Shown here in pieces: positions 9,161-17,675 of a stretch of DNA of 61,064 bases. Numbering within the stretch: position 1 is the stretch's first letter; every line of letters begins with the position of its first letter. The notes under the pieces are model-generated. The model did not search any database, was not told the origin of the DNA, and worked only from the letters and a program-made list of their open reading frames with translations. The translations under genes and the position numbers were made by a program. Source of the DNA: Bacteroidia bacterium (GTDB taxonomy: Bacteria > Bacteroidota > Bacteroidia > J057); the NCBI GenBank assembly GCA_030430575.1, contig JAUIKF010000052.1, positions 1 to 61,064 of the forward strand, given 5' to 3'.

Positions 9161-10207
9161 CTAGAAGTTCAGCACATTCACACCCAGGGTGAACGTCTGG
9201 GCCGCAGGGCCTTTATTCTCTTCGAATACTTCACTCAGGTTATAGGTCGCGTAGACGTCGAGCCATTTGAGGTCAAAGCGGGCCATGAGGCCGTAGCGGA
9301 ACTGGCTGAGGTTAAAGTCATCTTCTATGGTTTCTTTTCCTAACTCCTCACTATCTTGCTTGAGATGGGCTTTCCATAACATGCCACCATAGACACCGAA
9401 GGACACACTCAGGCCGTCTGTGGTCCAGGGAGAAGTGTTGACATTCAACAACATAGGTACCTGAACATAGCGCGTCACCAACTTGTTGGTAGTATAGTTG
9501 ACATTCGTCTCTTCAAAGGTCACCTGATCCTGATCAGGCAATAGGTTGACATTTCGCACAAAATTGTACTTGGCATAGTCAAGGGTAATCGCTGTCTTGA
9601 GGTTGAGGTAACCATGACCGTTGTCAAGGCTGACAGTAGTTGGCAAAAAGTGGATCGCAATATGCGAACCTGGACGGAAATCAGGCAATTCAAGGTTAGG
9701 ATCGTTCACTGCGTCTAGTCCATAGGTACCTTGATAGTAGTAATTTGTCGTCCCAATATCCAGTCCCAGGAGGTCTACCTTAGAAGAGCGTTTTTCTTTA
9801 TCATCTTCATCGTCATCATCTTCATCATCGCGATCTCTATCATAATCACGGTCATAGTCCCGATCGTCATCATCGTCGCGGTAATCACGGTCTCTATCGC
9901 GATCTCGGTCACGATCACGATCCCAATCGCGATCATATCGGTCATAACGATCATCATTATCATCTGTATCCTCTACTTCTACATAGGTCTCTCCATTATT
10001 TTTGGTAATAATCACGGTACGATTGCCAAGAGTAATGATTGTGGTGTCATTGGTTTTGACCTTGGTTCGGGTTGTATGCGAATCGTCATCTCGGTCTTCA
10101 GGAATGACAATGACAGTTTCTCCTCCTCGGCCGTTCTGGGCAAAAAGCTGATTCCAGCCAGGGAGCAAAAGGGCGGTAAGCAGGGTGAGTTGTATGATCC
10201 TTTTCAT
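9161..10207 (-). CDS. outer-membrane beta-barrel protein with Asp/Arg-rich linker
   Basis: A 348-residue exported protein with a signal peptide (LTALLLPGWNQLFAQ). Residues ~30-80 are a short strand-rich segment with TTIITLGNRTVIITK. Residues ~82-145 are an extreme low-complexity tract of alternating Asp, Arg and Tyr (DRDRDRDRDRDYRDDDDDRD). The remaining ~200 residues look like an outer-membrane barrel with alternating strands and a terminal aromatic (TFTLGVNVLNF). It is the third gene of a sigma / anti-sigma / barrel operon, so it may be the output or sensor of that system. The acidic/basic tract could bind metal or envelope polymers (inference). Confidence 0.75.
   Translation of the reverse strand: MKRIIQLTLLTALLLPGWNQLFAQNGRGGETVIVIPEDRDDDSHTTRTKVKTNDTTIITLGNRTVIITKNNGETYVEVEDTDDNDDRYDRYDRDWDRDRDRDRDRDRDYRDDDDDRDYDRDYDRDRDDEDDDDEDDKEKRSSKVDLLGLDIGTTNYYYQGTYGLDAVNDPNLELPDFRPGSHIAIHFLPTTVSLDNGHGYLNLKTAITLDYAKYNFVRNVNLLPDQDQVTFEETNVNYTTNKLVTRYVQVPMLLNVNTSPWTTDGLSVSFGVYGGMLWKAHLKQDSEELGKETIEDDFNLSQFRYGLMARFDLKWLDVYATYNLSEVFEENKGPAAQTFTLGVNVLNF
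9800..9960. repeat. GAT/CGN microsatellite-like tract inside the barrel gene
   Basis: On the plus strand this reads as ATC/TCG-rich triplet and hexamer repeats (for example CGATCTCGGTCACGATCACG), coding for the Asp/Arg tract on the minus strand. Such tracts expand and contract by slippage without shifting the frame. Confidence 0.65.
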
Positions 10208-10296
10208 GGTGATAGAATTAAAATGAAAATTAAAATGAAATTGAAAAACAGGAAGTCAGAATTTTGATTCTTATTTTCATTTTGATTTTAATTCCC

Positions 10297-11148
10297 TTAG
10301 ATATTTTGTTTGTGGCGTTTTCGTGTGATACTAAACTTGTTTAAGCCTAGCCGAAATAGACTGAGTTTTTCCTGTCCATTATTTTTATCTGCATGGTTGA
10401 AATGGATAGGACTGTTGATGCCGAGCTGCTCGATTTTGTAAGAGGCAAAGGCTAGCACTTTGCTTGCTTCTAGGTCTTGAAGGTCCAGCTTTGCAGGTGC
10501 TTCTAATGGCTTCACTGTAGTAGGTTGAAGTCGGACGAGCACATACTTTGGCGCTTTCACTTCACTGGTTTTAGGCGTATCCCATAGTTGAACAGGCGCG
10601 GCCTCAGGCTTCATAGTTGAAAGAGCGATAATTCTTTGCTTATTAGAGGATGAAGGAAAAGAATCGGTTGCATCTGGGGTGAAATTTTGTTGAGACCGCT
10701 CGGCTCGAAGACTCACCTCACTGCGAGACCGCTTCGCTGCGAGATCGTTCGTAGACTCACTGTCAGACCGCTCGGCTCGAAGACTCGCCTCGCTGCGAGA
10801 TCGCTGCACTGTCAGATCGCTCGAAGACTCGCTGTCAGACAATTGAGACGGAGTCGATGGCGATTGCTCAACTGAAAGCAACGCGCTTTCAGTTGCTTTT
10901 GAACTTGAACTTGAACTTGAGCTTGAACTTGAGCTTGAATTTGAGATTGAACTTGAATCAGTCCTTGAACCTTGAACCTCTTGAACGACTTGAACACCAA
11001 AGGTCAATGCAATCACTGCTGCTGCAGCCCATACAGCCCAGAGGGGGCGTTTCTTCTTGGGCTGGACACCTTCGGCAATCCCTTCCCACAGGTCCTTAGA
11101 GGGAGTGGGAGCATAGTCTTCAAATTTATTTTTCAGGGCACCTTTCAT
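10297..11148 (-). CDS. anti-sigma-factor-like single-pass protein
   Basis: A 283-residue protein following the sigma gene. The N-terminal 35 residues (KFEDYAPTPSKDLWEGIAEG) resemble the short cytosolic domain of Bacteroidota anti-sigma factors. A basic stretch (PKKKRP) and one membrane helix (LWAVWAAAAVIALTFGVQVV) follow. The outside part starts with a poly-Ser run and an almost exact 24-residue tandem repeat containing RSRSEVSLRAERS. This repeat is the translation of dispersed intergenic DNA repeats also present near 20.6 and 29.4 kb. The C-terminal ~100 residues look ordinary. The gene lies between sigma (11267-11827) and the barrel gene, supporting the anti-sigma role. Confidence 0.7.
   Translation of the reverse strand: MKGALKNKFEDYAPTPSKDLWEGIAEGVQPKKKRPLWAVWAAAAVIALTFGVQVVQEVQGSRTDSSSISNSSSSSSSSSSSSSKATESALLSVEQSPSTPSQLSDSESSSDLTVQRSRSEASLRAERSDSESTNDLAAKRSRSEVSLRAERSQQNFTPDATDSFPSSSNKQRIIALSTMKPEAAPVQLWDTPKTSEVKAPKYVLVRLQPTTVKPLEAPAKLDLQDLEASKVLAFASYKIEQLGINSPIHFNHADKNNGQEKLSLFRLGLNKFSITRKRHKQNI
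10694..10801. repeat. two copies of a dispersed 36-bp repeat within a coding sequence
   Basis: Copies at 10694-10729 and 10766-10801, 72 bases apart, share the core CTCGGCTCGAAGACTC. Near-identical copies stand in intergenic DNA at 20598-20634 (opposite strand) and 29413-29448. In the gene the repeat is read in frame as RSRSE-SLRAERS. Confidence 0.75.
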
Positions 11149-11165
11149 GGGGAAATAGTTTTAGG

Positions 11166-11246
11166 TTCTAGGTTCTAGGTTCTAGGTTCTAGGTTCTAGG
11201 TTCTAGGCGAAAAACGACTTAGAACATAAAACTTAGAACCTAGAAC
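11166..11246. repeat. six tandem TTCTAGG units with an inverted partner
   Basis: Six exact 7-base units TTCTAGG run from 11166 to 11207. CTTAGAACATAAAACTTAGA and CCTAGAAC (to about 11246) are the inverted counterpart, so the block can fold as a hairpin. It fills the 118-base gap between the anti-sigma gene and its sigma gene. Confidence 0.7.
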
Positions 11247-11266
11247 CGTCTTCGTTAGATTTGGGA

Positions 11267-11827
11267 TTAAACAATCATCCGCTCAAAGCCTTTAATCGAT
11301 TCCAATTGAGATTTCAACAGGCTTTTGGCGCGAGAGAGTTGAGACTTTGATGTCCCTTCGGATATGCCAAGCATGCCTGCGATTTCCTTGTGGGGAAAGC
11401 CTTCTACCACGTACAGATTGAATACGGTGCGGTAGCCAGGGGGCAATGCTTGGATCATGGTGACGAGTTCTTCTTTGCTGAGCTGAGAAAGCTGATCGGC
11501 TTGCAGCTCGACCTCGCCTGCATGGTCGATATCGACCATGAAATAGCGCGAACGCTTGCGATAGTGTTCTATCGCTGTATGAACCATGATCCGACGGATC
11601 CATCCTTCCAAAGAACCTTTGCCCTTGAACCCCTTGATGTGCTTGAGTACCTTGATGAATCCATCTTGCAGGACGTCTTCAGCATCATCTTTATGATCAG
11701 TGTATCGCAGGCACACGCCAAACATCTTGCGGTAGTACTGTTGGTAGAGGCCTTTCTGGTGTAAAGGGTTTTGTCGTCTACATCCTTCAACCAATTCCTT
11801 CTCTGTGTACAAGTAACGCTTCTTCAT
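11267..11827 (-). CDS. ECF-type RNA polymerase sigma factor
   Basis: A 186-residue sigma-70 family factor with only regions 2 and 4. Region 2 includes YRKMFGVCLRYTDHKDDAED followed by VLQDGFIKVLKHI, the core-binding and -10 recognition helices. Region 4 includes LPPGYRTVFNLYVVEGFPHK and the recognition helix in LGISEGTSKSQLSRAKSLL. It heads a minus-strand operon with an anti-sigma-like protein and an outer-membrane barrel, a common Bacteroidota envelope-signalling arrangement. No -7 box matching TAnnTTTG is obvious in the 290 bases upstream. Confidence 0.93.
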   Translation of the reverse strand: MKKRYLYTEKELVEGCRRQNPLHQKGLYQQYYRKMFGVCLRYTDHKDDAEDVLQDGFIKVLKHIKGFKGKGSLEGWIRRIMVHTAIEHYRKRSRYFMVDIDHAGEVELQADQLSQLSKEELVTMIQALPPGYRTVFNLYVVEGFPHKEIAGMLGISEGTSKSQLSRAKSLLKSQLESIKGFERMIV

Positions 11828-12121
11828 TTGACGGTCTATTAGGTAGATGAAAGTGAATGTGAAAGGGTTGCTTTAGGGAAAAAATCTCGTTGTAAGGCTT
11901 GGGAACCTGGTTTCTTCCTATGGGCCAATTACCCCATAAGCTTTCCTTTCACTAAATCCATCCTCCTGAAGGGCCTAAAAAGCGGATTGAAAGTAGAAAA
12001 AAACGATGTGTGCCAAACAGGAGCTAAATTTGGCGGTTCGTTGTATAGGTAAGGGAAACATCTGAATGAACCCCTTACCTTGGGAATCAATAATCATTCA
12101 ATCAGTAATCAATCATTCGAT

Positions 12122-14413
12122 ATGCGCTTTGCTTATTTCCTAACTATCTGCCTCCTCCTCTCCATTACCGCAACCTTTGCCCAAAAACAACTCCTGAGAA
12201 ACAACCTGAAGGTCGTGGTACAAGGAGATACGTTGCTGAGTCCTTGGGCTGGGGGAATGAATGCGCCTCAATTTTCTGCCGTGGATATAGACCTCGATGG
12301 AAAATTAGATATGGTCACTTTTGACCGTGAAGACCATATCTTCACCCCTTATATCAACAAAGGTGATAGCGGCCAGACAGCTTATCGTTTTTCACCTGAA
12401 CATCTCGATATTTTTCTCACTTGTGAATGCGAGGATTGGGCGCTCTTTGAAGATTATAACTGTGATGGTTTGCCGGACCTCTTCTGTGGTTCAGGTTCCT
12501 ATATCGATGTCTATGACCAGGACACCTCTGGCGGCAAAGTCACCTTTACCCAATCCTATGACAATGCCTTTTCGAAATACTCAAATGGCATTGTCCTTTG
12601 GCTATTTTCTGCGCGCATAGACCTGCCAGCTCTCGCGGATATGGACGACGATGGAGATCTCGACATCCTTGTATGGCGCCTCGGGTTCAATTACCTTGAA
12701 TACCACAGCAACCAGGCCATGGAGCAATTTGGGCGGTGTGATACCCTCGTCTGGGAAGAAGCCTCAGGATGCTGGGGACATATGTCGGAGGGAAATGTGA
12801 CCAACGATTTATTCCTTCACGATACTATGTTTTGTGCCTTAGGGAATTTTTCACCTGCGTCTTGTTTAAATAAAATGGGCGCCATTGACACCCCCACACG
12901 CCCGGGGAATAGTACCCGGCATACGGGTTCTACCACACTGTTGCTAGATTTAGATGCAGACAACCTCAAAGACGTGGTTATCGGCGATGTCTCCTTCAAC
13001 AACCTCGTGGCGGGCCACAACTGTGGAAGGCTAGACTACGCTTATATGGATTCTACCGACAATGCTTTCCCTTCCTACGATACGCCTGCTCATCTCGAGC
13101 TTTTCCCAGCAGCTTTTTATGTCGACATCAATAATGACAACATTCGAGACCTCGTCGTCTCGACCAATTCTATCGAAGACGCCGAGAATAAACACAGTGT
13201 CCACCACTACATCAATCGCGGCATGGACAATTATCCTGACTTCCGGTTCCAAGGGGCAGGATTCCTTCAAGATGACAATTTGGATTTTGGAGGCGGGGCC
13301 TCGCCTGCATTCTTGGACTATAACCAAGATGGACTGATGGATCTATTGGTGGGAAATGTCGGGATTTATGATACCGTGAGCAATGAATACAAATTTGGCC
13401 TACACTTGCTGGAGAATGTCGGCTCGACGGACAGACCTATTTTTGAGCTGATTGACGACGATTATTTAGGATTAATTGGTGGGACAAATGTCTTCTCCCG
13501 TATTCAACCTACGGTAGGGGATCTGGACGGGGACAATGACATGGATTTGTTGTTAGGGTCTGTTTCTGGGGAAATCACCTACTTCCGCAATGATGCCACA
13601 GCGGGGGGGACAGCCAATTTTGTATTTGTCACGAGTCAGTTTGAAAGTGTAGATGTCAGCTTCAGCAGTGCCCCCTATCTCTATGATATCGATGGGGACA
13701 TGGATTTGGACTTATTTGTCGGAAATCAAATGGGAAATATTGCCTTTTACGAAAATGTAGGCAGCCAGCAATCATTTGATTTTCAGCTAATTACTGAAGA
13801 ATGGGGGTTCATCCATGTGAAGGATGATTTTGGCGGACGATTTACAGGAAGTGCGCGCCCCTTGTTGATGGACTTTGACAATGACGGGGCTGTAGAGATG
13901 CTGGTGGGTTCGATCACAGGAAAAGTAGAGATCTTTGAAGATGTCGCCAAGGCCCTTACGGATACCTTGCCGACTATCGGCGCTTTGTTCAACTTTGACG
14001 CAGGATCATTCGCCGCACCTGCATCTGCTGTCCTCGACAGCACAGGTTCTCCGACGATCTTGATCGGCAATCAAAGGGGTGGGTTGTATTTGTTCAATAC
14101 CCTCCCTATAAATACAGATCCCATAGTCGTAGACCCTACCGATGCCATAGACCCTTCTCTCAAAGAACGTCTCAACCTGAAAGTCTTTCCGAATCCCACG
14201 CGCAGCGTCCTTTATGTCAACCTGACGTTGCCAGCAGGGGCGAGAACAGCACAGCTCACGCTGCTCGACGCTATGGGTAGATCAGTACATCAGCAGATGC
14301 TCAGTCAATCTAGCAATCAGCTTTCCGTAGCGCATTTAGCTGAGGGGCTGTATTTGGTACAAATAGAGGTAGAAGGGCTACGTTATGTGGAAAAGCTTTT
14401 GATCAGACATTGA
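12122..14413 (+). CDS. VCBS/FG-GAP repeat surface protein with T9SS domain, copy A
   Basis: A 763-residue exported protein. The signal peptide (LTICLLLSITATFAQ) is followed by many integrin-like beta-propeller blades with Ca-binding loops of the DxDxDGxxD type: DIDLDGKLD, DMDDDGDLD, DLDGDNDMD, DIDGDMDLD and DFDNDG. The C-terminal ~80 residues are a T9SS sorting domain (LKVFPNPTRSVLYVNLT ... LLDAMGRSVHQQ ... AEGLYLVQIEVEG). ATG 12122 starts the signal peptide; an in-frame TTG at 12080 only adds intergenic repeat sequence. The next gene is a close paralogue in tandem. A cell-surface adhesion or scaffold role is usual for the family. Confidence 0.88.
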   Translation: MRFAYFLTICLLLSITATFAQKQLLRNNLKVVVQGDTLLSPWAGGMNAPQFSAVDIDLDGKLDMVTFDREDHIFTPYINKGDSGQTAYRFSPEHLDIFLTCECEDWALFEDYNCDGLPDLFCGSGSYIDVYDQDTSGGKVTFTQSYDNAFSKYSNGIVLWLFSARIDLPALADMDDDGDLDILVWRLGFNYLEYHSNQAMEQFGRCDTLVWEEASGCWGHMSEGNVTNDLFLHDTMFCALGNFSPASCLNKMGAIDTPTRPGNSTRHTGSTTLLLDLDADNLKDVVIGDVSFNNLVAGHNCGRLDYAYMDSTDNAFPSYDTPAHLELFPAAFYVDINNDNIRDLVVSTNSIEDAENKHSVHHYINRGMDNYPDFRFQGAGFLQDDNLDFGGGASPAFLDYNQDGLMDLLVGNVGIYDTVSNEYKFGLHLLENVGSTDRPIFELIDDDYLGLIGGTNVFSRIQPTVGDLDGDNDMDLLLGSVSGEITYFRNDATAGGTANFVFVTSQFESVDVSFSSAPYLYDIDGDMDLDLFVGNQMGNIAFYENVGSQQSFDFQLITEEWGFIHVKDDFGGRFTGSARPLLMDFDNDGAVEMLVGSITGKVEIFEDVAKALTDTLPTIGALFNFDAGSFAAPASAVLDSTGSPTILIGNQRGGLYLFNTLPINTDPIVVDPTDAIDPSLKERLNLKVFPNPTRSVLYVNLTLPAGARTAQLTLLDAMGRSVHQQMLSQSSNQLSVAHLAEGLYLVQIEVEGLRYVEKLLIRH

Positions 14414-14492
14414 TTTTTGGATAAATTGGCATTTACAGGCATGGTATAATGGTTAAAATCAGATGAATAGTCTGTTGACTTATCTTCATTTT

Positions 14493-14575
14493 TTGAACCA
14501 TATAAGACATTTAAGGGCATATAAGATCAAAAAAGTGATTTTCTTAAATGTTCTTATAATCCTTATATGGTTCAA
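14493..14575. repeat. long imperfect hairpin with ATATAAG words
   Basis: The outer arms TTGAACCATATAAG and CTTATATGGTTCAA are perfectly complementary. Inside them ACATTTAAG pairs with CTTAAATGT. It lies between the two VCBS paralogues and may act as a terminator or be a dispersed intergenic repeat. Confidence 0.6.
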
Positions 14576-14645
14576 TTAATACGACCTTTCACTCAGGCAT
14601 AAGCATTCTTTCAAAAACCCACTTTATCATTCCTACACGATTATT

Positions 14646-16946
14646 ATGCACATTTTTCGACTTTTCGCCATCAGCCTTCTCTTCCTAGGCTACCATTCCC
14701 TTTTAGCCCAAAAACAAGAACTCCGAAACAACCTCCAGGTCGTGGTAAAAGGCGACACCTTACCCAGTGCCTGGGCAGGTGGGATGAATGCCCCAGGGTT
14801 CTCAAACCTAGATGTAGACCTCGACGGGAAGCTGGATATAGTCACATTTGACCGAGAAGGGCATCGGTTCACGCCTTATGTCAATAAGGGGGATAGCGGC
14901 GAGACCGCCTTTCGTTTTTCGCCCGAACATTACGATATCTTCCTCAACTGTGTGTGCGAAGATTGGGCCTTATTTCAGGACTATAATTGTGATGGGCTGC
15001 CTGACCTTTTTTGTGGATCGGGGTCCAATGTTGATGTATATGATCAGGATACCGTAGGAGGCAAGGTCACTTTTACCCAAACGTACGATCAGGCTCTCTC
15101 CACCTACAATAGTGGATTCACTTTCCCCTTATTTTCCTCACGGGTAGACCTGCCAGCCCTTGCCGACATCGACGATGACGGCGACATGGACATTCTCGTC
15201 TGGATGCAAAATGCCAACTACCTCGAATACCACCGCAACTTTGCGATGGAGGATGTCGGGCGGTGTGACACCATCATTTGGCGGCAGGAGTCTAGCTGCT
15301 GGGGCCACATGCATGAAGCCAATGCCACCAATGACTTGATCCTCCACGATACCGTGATGTTCTGCCCCCTGGGCAATTTCTCTCCTTCAGCCGAATGCTT
15401 GAGCTTAGCCGGGAAAAAGGAGCCTATTTCTCGCCCCCTCAATAATCCCCGCCATACGGGTTCCACCACCTTATTGCTCGACCTCGACGCGGATAATCTC
15501 CTAGACGTCGTTATTGGCGATGTCTCTTTTGGCACCCTCGTGGCAGGCCACAATTGTGGCAGGCCTGACTATGCCTACCTAGACTCTACAGATTATGGAT
15601 TTCCATCTTATGATACCCCCGCCTATATCGAGATTTTCCCAGCCCCTTATTACGTAGATGTCAACAATGACAACATTCGAGACCTCATCATTGCGCCCTT
15701 TGATATTATAGGAACGGAGAATAAAAATAGCGTTCAGCATTACGTGAATCGTGGGATGGACAACTATCCCGACTTTCGCTTCCAGGGAGCAGGCTTCCTT
15801 CAAGACGACAACCTCGATTTTGGCGGTGGGTCATCGCCTGCTTTCCTCGATTATAATTCAGATGGTTTGATGGATCTGCTCGTGGGCAATAGGGGCATCT
15901 TCGACACAGTGAGCAATGATTACAAATTTGGCTTGCACTTATTCGAAAATGTAGGCTCTACCGATAGGCCGATTTTTAAGCTGATTGATGACGACTATTT
16001 GGGATTAATAGGAGGAACCAATGTCTTCGCAAGGATTCAACCGACAGTAGGTGACCTGGATGGCGACAATGACATGGATTTGTTGCTAGGATCTGTCTCA
16101 GGCGAGATTGCATACTATCGAAATGATGCCACAGGTGGCGGCCCGGCCAATTATGTCTATGTCACCAGTCAATTTGAAATGATCGATGTGAATTTCAATA
16201 GTGCGCCCTGTCTCTATGACATAGATGGGGATATGGATTTGGACCTTTTTGTGGGAAATCAAATCGGGCAAATTGCTTATTATGAGAATGTAGGCACTCC
16301 GCAAGCATTTGATTTCCAATTGGTTACCAATGAGTGGGGCTTCATCCGCGTGACCGACGACTACGGCGGTCGGTTTACAGGCAGTGCACGTCCGATGCTC
16401 ATGGACTTTGACAATGATGGCGCACCCGAAATGCTGGTAGGAACCATCACAGGCCATGTGGAGGTCTTTGAGGATGTGGCGAGAGCCCTTACGGACACGT
16501 TGCCGACAGTCGGCTCTCTCTTCAACTTTGACGCAGGCAATTATGCTACGGTGGCTGCCGCTGTCCTGGACAGCACGGGTTCACCGACGATCTTGATCGG
16601 CAATGAGCGCGGTGGGCTGTATTTGTTCAATACCCTGCCTGTCTATACGCCACCGATCGTTGTAGACCCGCCTAATTCCATTGATCCATCCCTCAAGGAC
16701 CGCCTTGATTTGCACATTTTCCCCAATCCTACACAGGGAAAACTCTATGTCAGGCTTCAATTGCCATTAGGGGTTCAACATGCCCATGTATCGCTTTTTG
16801 ATCCAATGGGGCGCATCGTCCTCCAGCAATCGTTACATCAGGGAAGTAATGCGCTTTCGCTTGCTCACCTTTCTGCTGGCCTTTATTTGGTACAGGTTGA
16901 GGTGGAAGGGAAGGTGTATACGGAGAAGGTGGTTTTGGAGAAATAG
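14646..16946 (+). CDS. VCBS/FG-GAP repeat surface protein with T9SS domain, copy B
   Basis: A 766-residue paralogue of the preceding gene, similar over its whole length, with runs of identity such as NYPDFRFQGAGFLQDDNLDF. It has a signal peptide (FAISLLFLGYHSLLAQ), the same Ca-binding propeller loops (DVDLDGKLD, DIDDDGDMD, DLDGDNDMD, DFDNDG) and a T9SS C-terminal domain (LHIFPNPTQGKLYVRL ... LFDPMGRIVLQQ ... SAGLYLVQVEVEG). The pair is a tandem duplication. The differences are spread out rather than clustered, which argues against a very recent event. Confidence 0.88.
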   Translation: MHIFRLFAISLLFLGYHSLLAQKQELRNNLQVVVKGDTLPSAWAGGMNAPGFSNLDVDLDGKLDIVTFDREGHRFTPYVNKGDSGETAFRFSPEHYDIFLNCVCEDWALFQDYNCDGLPDLFCGSGSNVDVYDQDTVGGKVTFTQTYDQALSTYNSGFTFPLFSSRVDLPALADIDDDGDMDILVWMQNANYLEYHRNFAMEDVGRCDTIIWRQESSCWGHMHEANATNDLILHDTVMFCPLGNFSPSAECLSLAGKKEPISRPLNNPRHTGSTTLLLDLDADNLLDVVIGDVSFGTLVAGHNCGRPDYAYLDSTDYGFPSYDTPAYIEIFPAPYYVDVNNDNIRDLIIAPFDIIGTENKNSVQHYVNRGMDNYPDFRFQGAGFLQDDNLDFGGGSSPAFLDYNSDGLMDLLVGNRGIFDTVSNDYKFGLHLFENVGSTDRPIFKLIDDDYLGLIGGTNVFARIQPTVGDLDGDNDMDLLLGSVSGEIAYYRNDATGGGPANYVYVTSQFEMIDVNFNSAPCLYDIDGDMDLDLFVGNQIGQIAYYENVGTPQAFDFQLVTNEWGFIRVTDDYGGRFTGSARPMLMDFDNDGAPEMLVGTITGHVEVFEDVARALTDTLPTVGSLFNFDAGNYATVAAAVLDSTGSPTILIGNERGGLYLFNTLPVYTPPIVVDPPNSIDPSLKDRLDLHIFPNPTQGKLYVRLQLPLGVQHAHVSLFDPMGRIVLQQSLHQGSNALSLAHLSAGLYLVQVEVEGKVYTEKVVLEK

Positions 16947-16972
16947 ACCTACTGACTCTTCGAGGTTTCTTA

Positions 16973-17018
16973 CAATTTCCCGTAGGGTCACGATATATCG
17001 TGACCCTACGGGAAATTG
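16973..17018. terminator. 46-bp perfect palindrome, CACGATATATCGTG family, copy 1
   Basis: A perfect, loopless palindrome centred at 16995.5. The inner part is GTAGGGTCACGATA|TATCG..., flanked by CAATTTCCC/GGGAAATTG arms. It lies between convergent genes ending at 16946 and 17043. Other copies are at 19976-20023 and 29280-29327. Confidence 0.8.
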
Positions 17019-17042
17019 CATAAAACGACTTTGCCGCTCTCC

Positions 17043-17543
17043 TCAAGGATTCTCCTTTGCGATCCGCTTCGCTACCTCATTGAGCTGCACAAGGGCAGCG
17101 GTGCCATACCAAGGACGCAGTTCCATGGTGAGTCTTCCAGCTTGGATAGCGGGATCGGTGGCGGTGAGTTCACGTGCTTCTTCTATCGTGGCTACGTCAA
17201 AGACATAGATTCCGCGGACGGAATCATCGTCTAGGAATGGCCCTGCCAGCACTAGCTTACCTTCTTCTGCCATGCGATTGATATTCGCCATGTGGGCGGC
17301 CTGTAGCCTGGCTGCCTCAGTGGAGTCCTGGCTGCGGTTGGGGCCGCGCTTGAGGTAGGCCATGATGAAAGTCTTCATGCCGTACTGATCGGCGCCGAGT
17401 TGGGCGGCGAGCTCTGCATCGTAGCCTAGGGAGTCGGCCGCTTGGGCGGTAGTTTCACTAGCTGCCGGGGCCGTAGGCTGGCAGGAAAAATAGCAGCAAG
17501 AAAGAAGAGATAGAGCTGTGGAGAGAAAGATAATTCGTTTCAT
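17043..17543 (-). CDS. YCII-related domain lipoprotein
   Basis: A 166-residue probable lipoprotein: the leader FLSTALSLLSCCYFSC has Cys residues suited to lipidation. The mature part is a YCII-like dimeric alpha+beta barrel. Visible family features are the opening strand (KTFIMAYLKRGPNR), the helix with HMANINRMAEEGKLVLAGPF and RGIYVFDVATIEEARELT, then the final MELRPWYG. YCII proteins resemble muconolactone isomerase. The activity here is unknown. ATG 17543 begins the signal sequence; the frame extends to 17612 without support. Confidence 0.85.
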   Translation of the reverse strand: MKRIIFLSTALSLLSCCYFSCQPTAPAASETTAQAADSLGYDAELAAQLGADQYGMKTFIMAYLKRGPNRSQDSTEAARLQAAHMANINRMAEEGKLVLAGPFLDDDSVRGIYVFDVATIEEARELTATDPAIQAGRLTMELRPWYGTAALVQLNEVAKRIAKENP

Positions 17544-17675
17544 TTGTTTACATAAAATCATTCTAGGAAAAGTCGAAAATACAATAAAAATAGCGTAGGT
17601 CTGGTGACGCATTCAGTTAAACTACCGTTGTTCAAATTAACAGGGTTCCTTTAAACCTTTTCAAATCCAACCCAA

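Noticed and set aside
9731-10267. 178-codon plus-strand open frame rich in Ile/Val
   Set aside because: It is the antisense of the Asp/Arg microsatellite in the barrel gene; the hydrophobic runs are an artefact of reading GAT/CGN repeats backwards.
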